64,000 nucleotides of DNA from Pseudonocardia thermophila (GTDB lineage Bacteria > Actinomycetota > Actinomycetes > Mycobacteriales > Pseudonocardiaceae), in contig NZ_FRAP01000007.1 in NCBI RefSeq assembly GCF_900142365.1, forward strand, positions 183,279-247,278, given 5' to 3'. Positions 25,497 through 33,394 of the stretch are shown here, in pieces (the stretch's first letter is position 1; every line of letters starts with the position of its first letter). Both the position numbers and the translations under genes were made by a program. The notes below the pieces were generated by a model. The model worked only from the letters and a program-made list of their open reading frames with translations. It did not search any database and was not told the DNA's origin.

Positions 25497-25996
25497 TGGA
25501 CGTCGCCGAGCTGCTGGCGCGCCAGGAGATCCAGGACGTGCTCGTGCGGTACTGCCGGGCCGTCGACCGCGGTGACCTGGCGCTCCTGCGCTCGGTCTAC
25601 CACCCCGACGCCACCGACGACCACGGCATCTTCTCCGGCAACGCCCACGAGTTCGCCGAGTGGCTGCTGGCCCAGCCGGGCCGCGACGCGCTCGTCACGC
25701 AGCACCACCTGACCAACTCGACGGTGCTGGTCGAGGGCGACAGTGCCCGCGCCGAGACCTACTTCGTCGCGGTGCACCGCCGCCCCGGCCCGCCCGTCGA
25801 GGTCGGGCTGTTCGGCGGGCGCTACGTCGACCGCCTGGAGCGCCGCGACGGCGTGTGGCGCATCGCGTCGCGGGTCGTCGTGCACGACTGGAGCCGGTAC
25901 GCCAGCGCGGGCGAGGAGTGGCCGGGGCTGGAGTCGTTCGCGCGGGGCGGGCAGGCCCCGGACGACCCGGGCTGGTGCCTGCTCGCCGGAGGCTGA
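25496..25996 (+). CDS. SnoaL-like/NTF2-fold protein
   Basis: 166 residues of the SnoaL_4 type: LLARQEIQDVLVRYCRAVDRGD opening helix, YHPDATDDHG, and RYVDRLERRDGVWRIASR beta strands ending with HDWS. These cone-shaped proteins bind hydrophobic ring compounds and include polyketide cyclases, dehydratases and ketosteroid-isomerase-like enzymes. The paired Tyr/Asp/His residues could be catalytic. Coupled directly behind the dienoyl-reductase-like gene. It resembles the SnoaL protein encoded at 59636. Confidence 0.85.
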   Translation: MDVAELLARQEIQDVLVRYCRAVDRGDLALLRSVYHPDATDDHGIFSGNAHEFAEWLLAQPGRDALVTQHHLTNSTVLVEGDSARAETYFVAVHRRPGPPVEVGLFGGRYVDRLERRDGVWRIASRVVVHDWSRYASAGEEWPGLESFARGGQAPDDPGWCLLAGG

Positions 25997-26015
25997 TCCC
26001 GGGCCCCACAGGCAG

Positions 26016-26071
26016 GACGCGAGGGCGGCCGGCGCACCCGCTGCAGCGGGTGCGCCGGCCGCCCTCGCGTC
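26016..26071. terminator. 56-bp perfect palindrome between convergent genes
   Basis: The whole 56 bases are self-complementary, centred on CTGCAG at 26041-26046, with no loop. It lies between SnoaL (stop 25996, plus) and P450 (stop 26089, minus), so it can act as a bidirectional terminator. A perfect loopless palindrome of this length is unusual. Confidence 0.75.
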
Positions 26072-26088
26072 TGGCACCGCCGCTGCGG

Positions 26089-27270
26089 CTACTGCTTCTC
26101 GAACACCACCGGGTAGCGGGCGAAGTGCTCCCGCGCGGAGTGCGGGTCGAGCTGCGGCGGGTCGTTCGGGTCCGGTCGAGCGCCCGCCTTCAGCAGCGCG
26201 GTGAGCATCAGCGTCACGGTGCCGAGCACCCGCTCGCCCTCGGCCGTGCTGGGCACACCACCGGCGAGCTCGGTGCCGATGCACGCGTGCATTCCGCCGC
26301 CGAAGGCGTGCCCCCAGCGCGGGACGTCCTCGGGGACCTCACGCAGCGGGTCGTACTCCAGCGGCCGCTCGAAGACGGTCTCGTCGCGGTTGGCGGCGTG
26401 CAGGTCCATGACGACGGTGGCGCCCTCGGGGATCTCGATACCGCTGCGCAGCGTGATCGGCGCCATGGCGCGCCGCTGCGCGACCGGGGAGGCCGGGTGC
26501 AGCCGCAGCGACTCGTACACGCAGCGCTGGATCAGCTCCGGTTCGGGCGTGGCCTCCGGGTGGTCCTTCGACCAGGTGAACCAGTCGTGCGCGGTGTGGG
26601 TCAGCGCGTTCGCGGTGCTGTGCGAGCCCGCCTGCAGGTAGAAGGCGCACTCGCGGCGGATGATGTCGTCGGTGATGCCGAGCTCCTCGCGGTTGCGCAG
26701 CAGCGCGGTCAGCACGTCGCGCGGCAGCTCGTCCTCGTCGAGCTCGCCCGCCTCGACCTTCGCGATCAGGGCTTCCCGGCGCGCCCTGGAGGGCTGCAGG
26801 AACTGCTCGTCGAACTCCTTCATCGCCGCCCGGACCTCGGCGCGCACCTCCTCGTGGTCACGGGTGCTGTGCACGAGCGTGGCGCCCTCGCTGAACTTCT
26901 TGGCGAACCGGTACAGCGCGTCGGTCTCGGCGGGGTCGTCGCTCTTGCGGTCGAGGCCGGCCACCATGGCCGTCAGGTTCATGACGGTGCGGTAGCCGAT
27001 CTCGACGAGGTCGCCCTTACCGGCCTCGACGAACGGCGTGATGCTCTCGCGCACGAGGTCGTGCAGGAACTCCTTCTCCCAGTGGCGGAAGGTCCCGCGC
27101 CGGAACAGCCGGTTCTCCACGCGGCGCCGTAGCTTGTGCTCCTGTCCGTGCAGGACGAGTAGGCAGTCGGCCATCACGACCCCGCCGGCGTCGTAGAGCG
27201 ACTGCCGCAGGTCGTGCGTGCGGAAGGCTTCCCGCACGTCCGCGTACCGATCGAGGGTGATCGTCGTCAT
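26089..27270 (-). CDS. Cytochrome P450 with shortened N-terminus
   Basis: 393 residues from ATG 27270. ExxR is ESLR in YESLRLHPASP; the heme loop is FGGGMHACIG. I-helix LQAGSHSTANALTH has an Ala-Gly pair but Ser/Thr shifted from the usual AGxxTT. The segment HGQEHKLRRRVENRLFRR, equivalent to the C-helix, begins near residue 47, so about 40 N-terminal residues of a standard P450 are missing. Closely related to the P450 at 30894 (shared DLRQ-x-LYD and RRRVENRLFRR). It is divergent from a flavoprotein gene across two copies of the CGTYA-N6-TRACG element. Confidence 0.9.
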   Translation of the reverse strand: MTTITLDRYADVREAFRTHDLRQSLYDAGGVVMADCLLVLHGQEHKLRRRVENRLFRRGTFRHWEKEFLHDLVRESITPFVEAGKGDLVEIGYRTVMNLTAMVAGLDRKSDDPAETDALYRFAKKFSEGATLVHSTRDHEEVRAEVRAAMKEFDEQFLQPSRARREALIAKVEAGELDEDELPRDVLTALLRNREELGITDDIIRRECAFYLQAGSHSTANALTHTAHDWFTWSKDHPEATPEPELIQRCVYESLRLHPASPVAQRRAMAPITLRSGIEIPEGATVVMDLHAANRDETVFERPLEYDPLREVPEDVPRWGHAFGGGMHACIGTELAGGVPSTAEGERVLGTVTLMLTALLKAGARPDPNDPPQLDPHSAREHFARYPVVFEKQ

Positions 27271-27296
27271 GCTCCGCCTCGCTGCAGAGGATTCGG

Positions 27297-27312
27297 CGTG
27301 ATGGTCCTAACG
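27297..27312. promoter_or_regulatory. CGTYA-N6-TRACG operator copy (one mismatch)
   Basis: CGTGA-TGGTCC-TAACG, 26 bases upstream of the minus-strand P450 start at 27270. One base departs from the consensus. A perfect copy lies 60 bp away at 27357. Confidence 0.5.
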
Positions 27313-27356
27313 ACGCTACCCGGTGTCCATCGACCCCGTCCAGGGGGCACTGGAGT

Positions 27357-27395
27357 CGTCAGTGTCTTGACGCCGCTCGGTTGGAAGGGCAAGGT
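27357..27395 (+). promoter_or_regulatory. CGTYA-N6-TRACG operator overlapping a promoter
   Basis: CGTCA-GTGTCT-TGACG occupies 27357-27372. Its right half is part of TTGACG (27367-27372), a -35 box followed after 17 bases by CAAGGT (27390-27395), a weak -10. A protein bound here would block the promoter of the flavoprotein at 27437. Confidence 0.6.
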
Positions 27396-27436
27396 CTCAC
27401 CTCAGTCCGTGGCCGAACTCACTGTGGAGGAGCCCT

Positions 27437-28879
27437 GTGCCGGACCTGACCTGCGACGTGGTCGTGCTGGGCACCGGACCTGCCGGGATGGCCGCCGTGT
27501 CGGCCGCCGCGGCCGAGGGTGTGGAGGTCGTCGCCGTCGAGCCGATGCAGCACATCGGCGGCAATGCCGTGTGGTCCACCGGGTACCTCGCCTTCGTCGG
27601 TTCGCAGATGCAGGCCGACCAGGGCATCGTCGACGACGTCGAGACGTTCGTCCAGGACGCGCGGCGCATGGTCGATCTGGCGAAGGACCAGTTCGGGGTC
27701 ATCTGGGACGAGGACATCGTCCGGCTCTTCGCCCGCGAGAGCGCCGAGACCTACCGGATCCTGACCGATCGCGGTGTCCGGTTCACCCGGTTCATCCCCC
27801 GGCCCAAGCAGCACTCCATCGACCGGATGGCCGCGATCGAGGACACCTGGATGCTCGCGCGCGCCTTCCAGCCCGACTTCGAGCGGCCCAACGTCAAGGC
27901 CCTCTACGGGCACCTCGGCAAGCGCCTGACCACCCAGGACGGTCGCGTGACCGGCGTCGTGGTGGCCCCGGTCGACGGCGGTGAGCCGTTCACCGTCACC
28001 GCGCGCTCCGCCGTCGTGCTGGCCTCGGGCGGGTACCAGTCCAACCCGGCGCTGCGCCAGCGCTACCAGCCCGAGTTCATCGCGCGCGGGCCCTACCTGG
28101 GCATCGACACCTGCCGCGGCGACGGTCACCTGATGGGCCAGGCCATCGGCGGCGATCTGATCAACATGACGTTCGTGCCGCCGCTGGTGATCGTGTCCTC
28201 GTCGGTCGTCGAGGACGCCATCGCGGTCAACACCGCGGGCGTGCGGTTCCACGACGAGGCGGGCCCGTACGAGGAGCGGGTCAAGCGGCTGCACGAGCAG
28301 CCGCAGCGGCGCGCGTTCTACGTGATGGACCACGTCGTCGCCACGGAGAAGGCGACGCTGCTCTCGCAGATGCCCGAACCCCCCGTGCAGGCCGGCACGC
28401 TGCCCGAGCTGGCGGAGCTGATCGGGGTGCCGGCCGATGCGCTCGTCGCGACCGTCGAGCGCTGGAACGCCTTCCTCGCCTCCGACGCCACCGTCGACCC
28501 GGACTTCGGGCGCGTCGTGCTGCCACCCGGCCGGCGCCGCTGCGCCACCGGCCCGTTCACCGCCGTGCCGATGATCGAGGGCATCAACTTCTGCTCCGGC
28601 GGGTTCACCACGACCACCGACATGCAGGTCGTGGACGTCTTCGGGGACGCGATCCGCGGCCTGTTCGCGGCGGGCGACTGCGCGGGCGGACTCAACCCGG
28701 TCGCCGACCTCGGCGGCATCCACATCTGCGGCGGGCTCACGCTCGGGCGGATCGCCGGCCGGGCCGCCGCTCGCGGCGTGCACGACCCCAACCGCAAGCC
28801 GGGTGTGCAGGGCCACTCGCTCCCCAGCATGCTCGACACCCGCATCGCGTTGGTCCACCTCGAGAAGTCCGCGAACTAG
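27437..28879 (+). CDS. FAD-binding dehydrogenase, fumarate-reductase/KstD-like
   Basis: 480 residues from GTG 27437 (GGAGGAGC upstream). VVVLGTGPAGMAAVSAAAAEG is the FAD motif, IGGNAVWSTGYLAFV the second conserved segment, and GLFAAGDCAGGLNP the C-terminal FAD contact. Overall it matches the flavocytochrome-c/KstD superfamily and is shorter than the KstD-like protein at 21331. Probably removes or adds hydrogens across a C-C bond. It begins the 27.4-34.3 kb gene run. A Cys pair near the C-terminus (INFCSGG, IHICGG) is unusual. Confidence 0.87.
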   Translation: MPDLTCDVVVLGTGPAGMAAVSAAAAEGVEVVAVEPMQHIGGNAVWSTGYLAFVGSQMQADQGIVDDVETFVQDARRMVDLAKDQFGVIWDEDIVRLFARESAETYRILTDRGVRFTRFIPRPKQHSIDRMAAIEDTWMLARAFQPDFERPNVKALYGHLGKRLTTQDGRVTGVVVAPVDGGEPFTVTARSAVVLASGGYQSNPALRQRYQPEFIARGPYLGIDTCRGDGHLMGQAIGGDLINMTFVPPLVIVSSSVVEDAIAVNTAGVRFHDEAGPYEERVKRLHEQPQRRAFYVMDHVVATEKATLLSQMPEPPVQAGTLPELAELIGVPADALVATVERWNAFLASDATVDPDFGRVVLPPGRRRCATGPFTAVPMIEGINFCSGGFTTTTDMQVVDVFGDAIRGLFAAGDCAGGLNPVADLGGIHICGGLTLGRIAGRAAARGVHDPNRKPGVQGHSLPSMLDTRIALVHLEKSAN

Positions 28880-28888
28880 GGAGCCACC

Positions 28889-29905
28889 ATGTCCGTCGGA
28901 GTGCTGTTCACGCAGGGCCTCGTCACCGGTGACCCGCACCAGGTCCTCGGGGAGATCCTCGAGCAGGCCGAGGCCGCCGACCGGCTCGGCTTCTGGGCCG
29001 CGCTGACGACCGAGCACAAGTACTCCGACGAGTACTTCGGCTCGCCGCTGCACCTGTCGTTCGCGATCGCGGCGCGGACTCAGCGGGTCAAGGTGGGCAC
29101 CGCGATCGCGATCGCGCCGCTCTACAACCCCGTCGAGCTGGCCCAGGACGCGGCGATGCTCGACCAGCTCTCCGGTGGCCGCACCTGGCTCGGGCTCGGG
29201 GCGGGCTACATGCCGGTCGACTACTCGACGGTCGGCGTGAACTGGGACGACCGCGCCCAGCGCTTCGACGAGACGCTGCGCATCCTGCGCCAGGCGTGGA
29301 CGCAGGAGCGGTTCTCGTTCGCCGACCGGATCTACACGTTCGAGGACGTCAGCGTGATCCCGAAGCCGCGTCAGGAGGGCGGGGTGCCGCTGCACCTGGC
29401 CGCGTGGACGCCGGGCGGGCTGCGCCGCGCCGGCCGGCTCGGTGACGGCTGGATCACCAACGCGCTGATGTCGCTGGACACCATGACGGCGATGGCGGGG
29501 CAGTACCGCGAGCAGGCCGAGGCCGCGGGCCGCACCCCGCACGTCACCGCGATCAGGTTCTGCTGGCCGTACACCGACCGCGCGGCGGCGCTGGAGAAGT
29601 TCGGCGACACCGCGCTGGCGATGGCGCGCACGTTGTTCGACTACGGGGCGATCACCGACCTGCCGGGCGTCACCGACGCCTCGCAGATCACGCTGGAGGA
29701 GTTCGTCCGCGACCGGTTCGTGTTCGGCACCCCCGAGGAGTGCGTGGAGACGATCGGCCGGTTCCGCGACCAGGCCGGCGTCGACGACTTCCTGATGATC
29801 TTCCGGTACCCGACGGGCCCCGACCACGCTGCGGTGCTGGAGGCGATGGAGCTGTTCGGCACCGAGGTGCTGCCCGCGCTCGAGCAGACGCCGGTGGGCG
29901 CATGA
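28889..29905 (+). CDS. LLM-class flavin-dependent oxidoreductase
   Basis: 338 residues of the bacterial luciferase-like TIM-barrel family (PF00296). Recognisable parts are AADRLGFWAALTTEHKYSD, the VGTAIAIAPLYNPVELAQD strand and GGRTWLGLGAGYMP. It uses reduced FMN or F420. Members oxygenate (Baeyer-Villiger-type or epoxidation) or reduce organic substrates. ATG 28889 follows the flavoprotein by 9 bases, and its stop overlaps the next gene by ATGA. Confidence 0.9.
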   Translation: MSVGVLFTQGLVTGDPHQVLGEILEQAEAADRLGFWAALTTEHKYSDEYFGSPLHLSFAIAARTQRVKVGTAIAIAPLYNPVELAQDAAMLDQLSGGRTWLGLGAGYMPVDYSTVGVNWDDRAQRFDETLRILRQAWTQERFSFADRIYTFEDVSVIPKPRQEGGVPLHLAAWTPGGLRRAGRLGDGWITNALMSLDTMTAMAGQYREQAEAAGRTPHVTAIRFCWPYTDRAAALEKFGDTALAMARTLFDYGAITDLPGVTDASQITLEEFVRDRFVFGTPEECVETIGRFRDQAGVDDFLMIFRYPTGPDHAAVLEAMELFGTEVLPALEQTPVGA

Positions 29906-30897
29906 CGCTGCGGATCGGGGTGATCGGCGCGAACTACGCCGTCGGCACCCACCTGCCCGTCTACGCCGCGCTGCCGGACGTCGAGCTGGTCGCGGTCGCG
30001 ACCGCGCACGAAGACACCGCCCGCGCGGTCGCGGAGCGGTTCGGTGCCCGTCCGCACGTCGGGTTCGAGGCGCTGTGCGCGGATCCGGACGTCGATCTCG
30101 TCGACGTCGCCACCCGGCCGAGCCGCCACCGCGAGATGGCCGAGGCGGCGCTGGCCGCCGGCAAGGACGTGCTGGTGGAGGCCCCGCTCGCGCCGTCGCT
30201 GGGCGACGCGGAGGCGATGGCGAAGGCCGCGGCCGGGCGCAACGCGTGGGTGGACATGCAGTCGCGGTTCTGGCCGGGGATGCAGGAGTTCCGCGCGCTG
30301 GTGGAGAGCGGATGGCTCGGGACGGTCGAGAACGTCGTCGCGACCGCGTTCTACCCGACGTTCACCCGGCCCGAGGCCGTCGCCGGTTCCGGCTGGTGCG
30401 CGGACGCCGCGAACGGGGCGAGCTCGCTGCGGGTGCACGGCCTGCACACCGCCGACCTGATCCGCTGGCTCTTCGGCGACCTGGAGGTCACCGGCGCGAC
30501 CGTCGCCACCCGGCGGCCCGAGTGGCCCGGCGGGGTGCCCGCGACCAGCGCGGACAGTGTCGCCTTCACCGCTCGGCTGCCCAGCGGCGCGGTCTGCTCC
30601 GTGCACACCTCCTGGGTGGCCCGGCACGGCGACGGCTGGCGGCTGGTCGCGCACGGCAGCGACGGGACCCTCGTCGCCACCGCGGCCGGGCACACCGGGC
30701 ACTTCCCGGTGCGGCTGCAGGGCGCCCGCGCCGACGAGCCGCAGCTGCGTGACCTGGTCGTGCCGGGGGAGGAGCCGGCGACGTTCGCCTTCGCCGAGCT
30801 GGTGCGGCGGATCGCCGCGGGCGGCGAAGGCGTGCCGACGTTCGAAGACGGGATCGCCACCCTACGGGTGGCCGAAGCGGTGGAGGAGGGGCGATGA
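29902..30897 (+). CDS. Gfo/Idh/MocA family NAD(P)-dependent oxidoreductase
   Basis: 331 residues. The N-terminal Rossmann domain starts IGVIGANYAVGTHLP, with the conserved strand DLVDVATRPSRHREMAEAALAAGKDVLVEAPL; the usual EKP motif reads EAP here, so the lysine that normally helps catalysis is missing. The C-terminal alpha/beta domain is present. The family oxidises sugars, cyclitols and other secondary alcohols. Overlaps the LLM gene before and the P450 gene after it (ATGA). Confidence 0.87.
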   Translation: MTLRIGVIGANYAVGTHLPVYAALPDVELVAVATAHEDTARAVAERFGARPHVGFEALCADPDVDLVDVATRPSRHREMAEAALAAGKDVLVEAPLAPSLGDAEAMAKAAAGRNAWVDMQSRFWPGMQEFRALVESGWLGTVENVVATAFYPTFTRPEAVAGSGWCADAANGASSLRVHGLHTADLIRWLFGDLEVTGATVATRRPEWPGGVPATSADSVAFTARLPSGAVCSVHTSWVARHGDGWRLVAHGSDGTLVATAAGHTGHFPVRLQGARADEPQLRDLVVPGEEPATFAFAELVRRIAAGGEGVPTFEDGIATLRVAEAVEEGR

Positions 30898-32087
30898 CCG
30901 GAACCGAGCAGACGGTCGTGCTGACCACGTTCGCCGACGCCAAGGACGCCTACCGCGCGAAGGACCTGCGCCAGGCGCTCTACGACGAGGGCGAGATCGT
31001 CATGGCGGACGTGCTGGTCAACCTGCACGGTGAGGAGCACCGCGCCCGGCGGCGGGTGGAGAACCGGCTGTTCCGCCGGGAGACGTTCGACCACTACGAG
31101 CGCGATCTGTTCCCGGGCGTCATCGAGACCACCGTCGCGCCGTACCTGGCGGCCGGGAAGGTCGATCTCGTGCACCTCGGCCACGAGCTGCTGCTCAACC
31201 TGGCCGCGTTGACCGCGGGCATCGACCGGCCGGAGGGCACGGCAGCGGAGACCGAGCGGCTCTACGCGTACATGATGCGGTTCGTCGAGGGCGCCACCCT
31301 GGCGCACTCGACGCAGGACAAGGACGCGCAGCGGGTCGTCATCGGGCAGGCGCTGCTGGACTGGGACGCGGAGTTCCTCACCCCGTCCATCGAGCGGCGC
31401 CGCGCACTCGACCCCGCCGACCGGCCCCGCGACGTGCTCACCTGCCTCATGGAGCACGCCGACGAGCTCGGCCTCACCCACGAGGTGCTGCGCCGCGAGG
31501 TGGCGTTCTTCCTGCTCGCGGCCGCGCACACCAGCGCGACGGCGTTCGTGCGCTCGATCGACCACATCCTCGGCTGGATCGCCGAGCACCCCGAGGACGC
31601 GCCGAAGGCGGCGGGTGATCCGCTGTTCGTGCAGCGCTGCGTGCACGAGACGGTGCGCCTGAACCCGTCCAGCCCGATCGGGAAGCGGCGCGCGCTCGCG
31701 CCGGTCCGGCTGCGGTCGGGCATGGAGATCCCCGAGGGTTCCTCGGTGATCATCGACCTCATGGCGGTCAACCGGGATCCCGAGGTGTTCGGGCCGGACG
31801 CCGCCGAGTTCAACCCGTACCGCACGCCGCCGCCCGGCGTGGCGCCGTTCGGGCTGTCGTTCGCCGCCGGGATGCACGTCTGCATCGGTCAGGACCTGGC
31901 CGCGGGCGTGGTGCCGGGCAACGACGTCGATCCGGACAACCACCTGTTCGGGCTCGTCACCGGCGCGGTGCGGTACATGTTCACCTGCGGGGTCCGTCGC
32001 GATCCGGACGATCCACCGGTTCGCGACGCGAACACCGCGCGGCCGTACTGGGGCCGCTACCCGGTCCTTCTGGGAGGAGATGCATGA
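30894..32087 (+). CDS. Cytochrome P450 with shortened N-terminus
   Basis: 397 residues. ExxR is ETVR in HETVRLNPSSP, and the heme-binding loop is FAAGMHVCIG. The C-helix equivalent HGEEHRARRRVENRLFRR begins near residue 46, as in the P450 at 26089, so the N-terminal cap is reduced. I-helix LAAAHTSATAF lacks the standard acid-alcohol pair. A dedicated [3Fe-4S] ferredoxin gene overlaps its stop, giving a P450-ferredoxin pair. Confidence 0.9.
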   Translation: MTGTEQTVVLTTFADAKDAYRAKDLRQALYDEGEIVMADVLVNLHGEEHRARRRVENRLFRRETFDHYERDLFPGVIETTVAPYLAAGKVDLVHLGHELLLNLAALTAGIDRPEGTAAETERLYAYMMRFVEGATLAHSTQDKDAQRVVIGQALLDWDAEFLTPSIERRRALDPADRPRDVLTCLMEHADELGLTHEVLRREVAFFLLAAAHTSATAFVRSIDHILGWIAEHPEDAPKAAGDPLFVQRCVHETVRLNPSSPIGKRRALAPVRLRSGMEIPEGSSVIIDLMAVNRDPEVFGPDAAEFNPYRTPPPGVAPFGLSFAAGMHVCIGQDLAAGVVPGNDVDPDNHLFGLVTGAVRYMFTCGVRRDPDDPPVRDANTARPYWGRYPVLLGGDA

Positions 32088-32305
32088 GCTACACCGCCAG
32101 CGTCGACAAGACCGTCTGCATCAGCGCAGGCCTGTGCGTGGCCGAGGCGCCGGAGGCGTTCGTCTTCGACGACGACGAGATCGCCGAGGCCGTCGAGGGG
32201 CACCCGGGGCTGTCCGACGAGGCGCTCGTCGAGCTGGCCCGTTCGTGCCCGTCCGGCGCGATCCGCGTCCTCGACGCGGACGGCAACGAGATCGAGCTGA
32301 CCTGA
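32084..32305 (+). CDS. [3Fe-4S] ferredoxin, P450-type
   Basis: 73 residues. CISAGLC and the later CPSGAI give the three-cysteine pattern of P450-associated [3Fe-4S] ferredoxins. The acidic middle (FDDDEIAEAVEG) is typical of the partner-binding surface. Overlaps the P450 stop by ATGA and its own stop overlaps the Dabb gene, so expression is tightly coupled to the P450 at 30894. Confidence 0.93.
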   Translation: MSYTASVDKTVCISAGLCVAEAPEAFVFDDDEIAEAVEGHPGLSDEALVELARSCPSGAIRVLDADGNEIELT

Positions 32306-32601
32306 TGGGGTTCCGGCACGTCGTGCTCTTCAAGTGGAAGAGCGACAGCACGAGCGAGCAGCGCGACGCCGCGATCGAGGCGCTGCGGCAGTGGGGCCGC
32401 GACGCCGAGCAGTACGGCGCGCTCACCTTCGGCACCGACGCCGGGCTCGCCGAGGGCAACTGGGACACGGCCGTCGTCGTGGATCTCCCCGACCGCGACG
32501 CCTACCTGGCCTACGCTGCGGACGAGCGGCACCAGAAGATGATCGCCGAGTACATCCGGCCGATCCTCGCGGAACGGGCCGCTGTCCAGCACGAGACCTG
32601 A
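32305..32601 (+). CDS. Dabb (stress-responsive A/B barrel) domain protein
   Basis: 98 residues with the ferredoxin-like dimeric alpha/beta barrel pattern: FRHVVLFKWKSD start (His-Val-Val-Leu-Phe), NWDTAVVVDLPDRDAYLAYAADERHQKM. Family members include olivetolic acid cyclase-like enzymes and catabolic proteins of unclear role. Located in the P450-ferredoxin operon, it may catalyse cyclisation, decarboxylation or isomerisation of the oxidised product (inference). Confidence 0.82.
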   Translation: MGFRHVVLFKWKSDSTSEQRDAAIEALRQWGRDAEQYGALTFGTDAGLAEGNWDTAVVVDLPDRDAYLAYAADERHQKMIAEYIRPILAERAAVQHET

Positions 32602-32609
32602 GGCAGGGA

Positions 32610-33344
32610 ATGGATCTGGGGATCTACGGCCGCAAGGCCGCCGTCGCGGCCGCCACGGCGGGCCTGGGCCGGGCCGCCGCCGCCGCGCTCACCGCGGAAG
32701 GCGTGGAGGTGACCATCTGCGGCTCCGACGAGGAGCGCGCACACGATGCCGGCGTGGAGCTGGGGGCCGACTGGGTGGTCGCGGACCTGACCGACCCGCA
32801 GGCCGCGGCCGGGTTCGTCGAGGAGGCCCGCAGCATCATGGGCGGGCTGGACATCCTCGTCGTCAACGGTCCCGGCCCCGCGCCGGGCCGGGTCACCGAC
32901 GTGCCGCCGGAGGCCTACCAGGAGGCGCTCGACCGCGCGCTGCTCGCGCCGGTCCACATGTGCCTGGCCGCCGTGCCGATCATGCGGGAGCAGGGGTGGG
33001 GCCGGATCGTCGCGATCACCTCGTTGGGCGTGCGCCAGCCGTACATGGAGCTGGCGCTGTCCAACACCGCTCGCACCGGCTTCACCGGCTTCCTGCGCAC
33101 GCTGGCGCGTGAGGTGGCGCGCGACGGCATCACCGTCAACTCGGTGCAGCCCGGCCTGCACGCCACCGCACGGGTCGCGGCGGTCTACGGGGACAACCCG
33201 CCGACCGACGACATCCCGGCCGGGCGGATGGGCGATCCGGACGACTTCGGCGCGATCGTGGCGTTCCTCTGCTCGACCCAGGCGCAGTACTTGACGGGCG
33301 CGGCCATCCCGGTCGACGGTGGGGCCTACCAGGCCCTCCTGTGA
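32610..33344 (+). CDS. SDR-fold protein lacking the catalytic Tyr-Lys pair
   Basis: 244 residues of the short-chain dehydrogenase fold ending in GAAIPVDGGAYQ. The cofactor loop is altered (AAATAGLGRAA, first glycine missing). Where classical members have YxxxK, the sequence is LALSNTARTGFTGFL, with neither Tyr nor Lys. It belongs to a divergent branch sometimes annotated as 3-oxoacyl-ACP reductase-like. Catalysis must differ, or it is a binding/structural protein. It sits between the Dabb gene and the TrmB regulator. Confidence 0.82.
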   Translation: MDLGIYGRKAAVAAATAGLGRAAAAALTAEGVEVTICGSDEERAHDAGVELGADWVVADLTDPQAAAGFVEEARSIMGGLDILVVNGPGPAPGRVTDVPPEAYQEALDRALLAPVHMCLAAVPIMREQGWGRIVAITSLGVRQPYMELALSNTARTGFTGFLRTLAREVARDGITVNSVQPGLHATARVAAVYGDNPPTDDIPAGRMGDPDDFGAIVAFLCSTQAQYLTGAAIPVDGGAYQALL

Positions 33345-33394
33345 GCCCAGGTGCGACGATGACTGCGGCGGGGACGGCCGAAGGCAGGGGGAAC

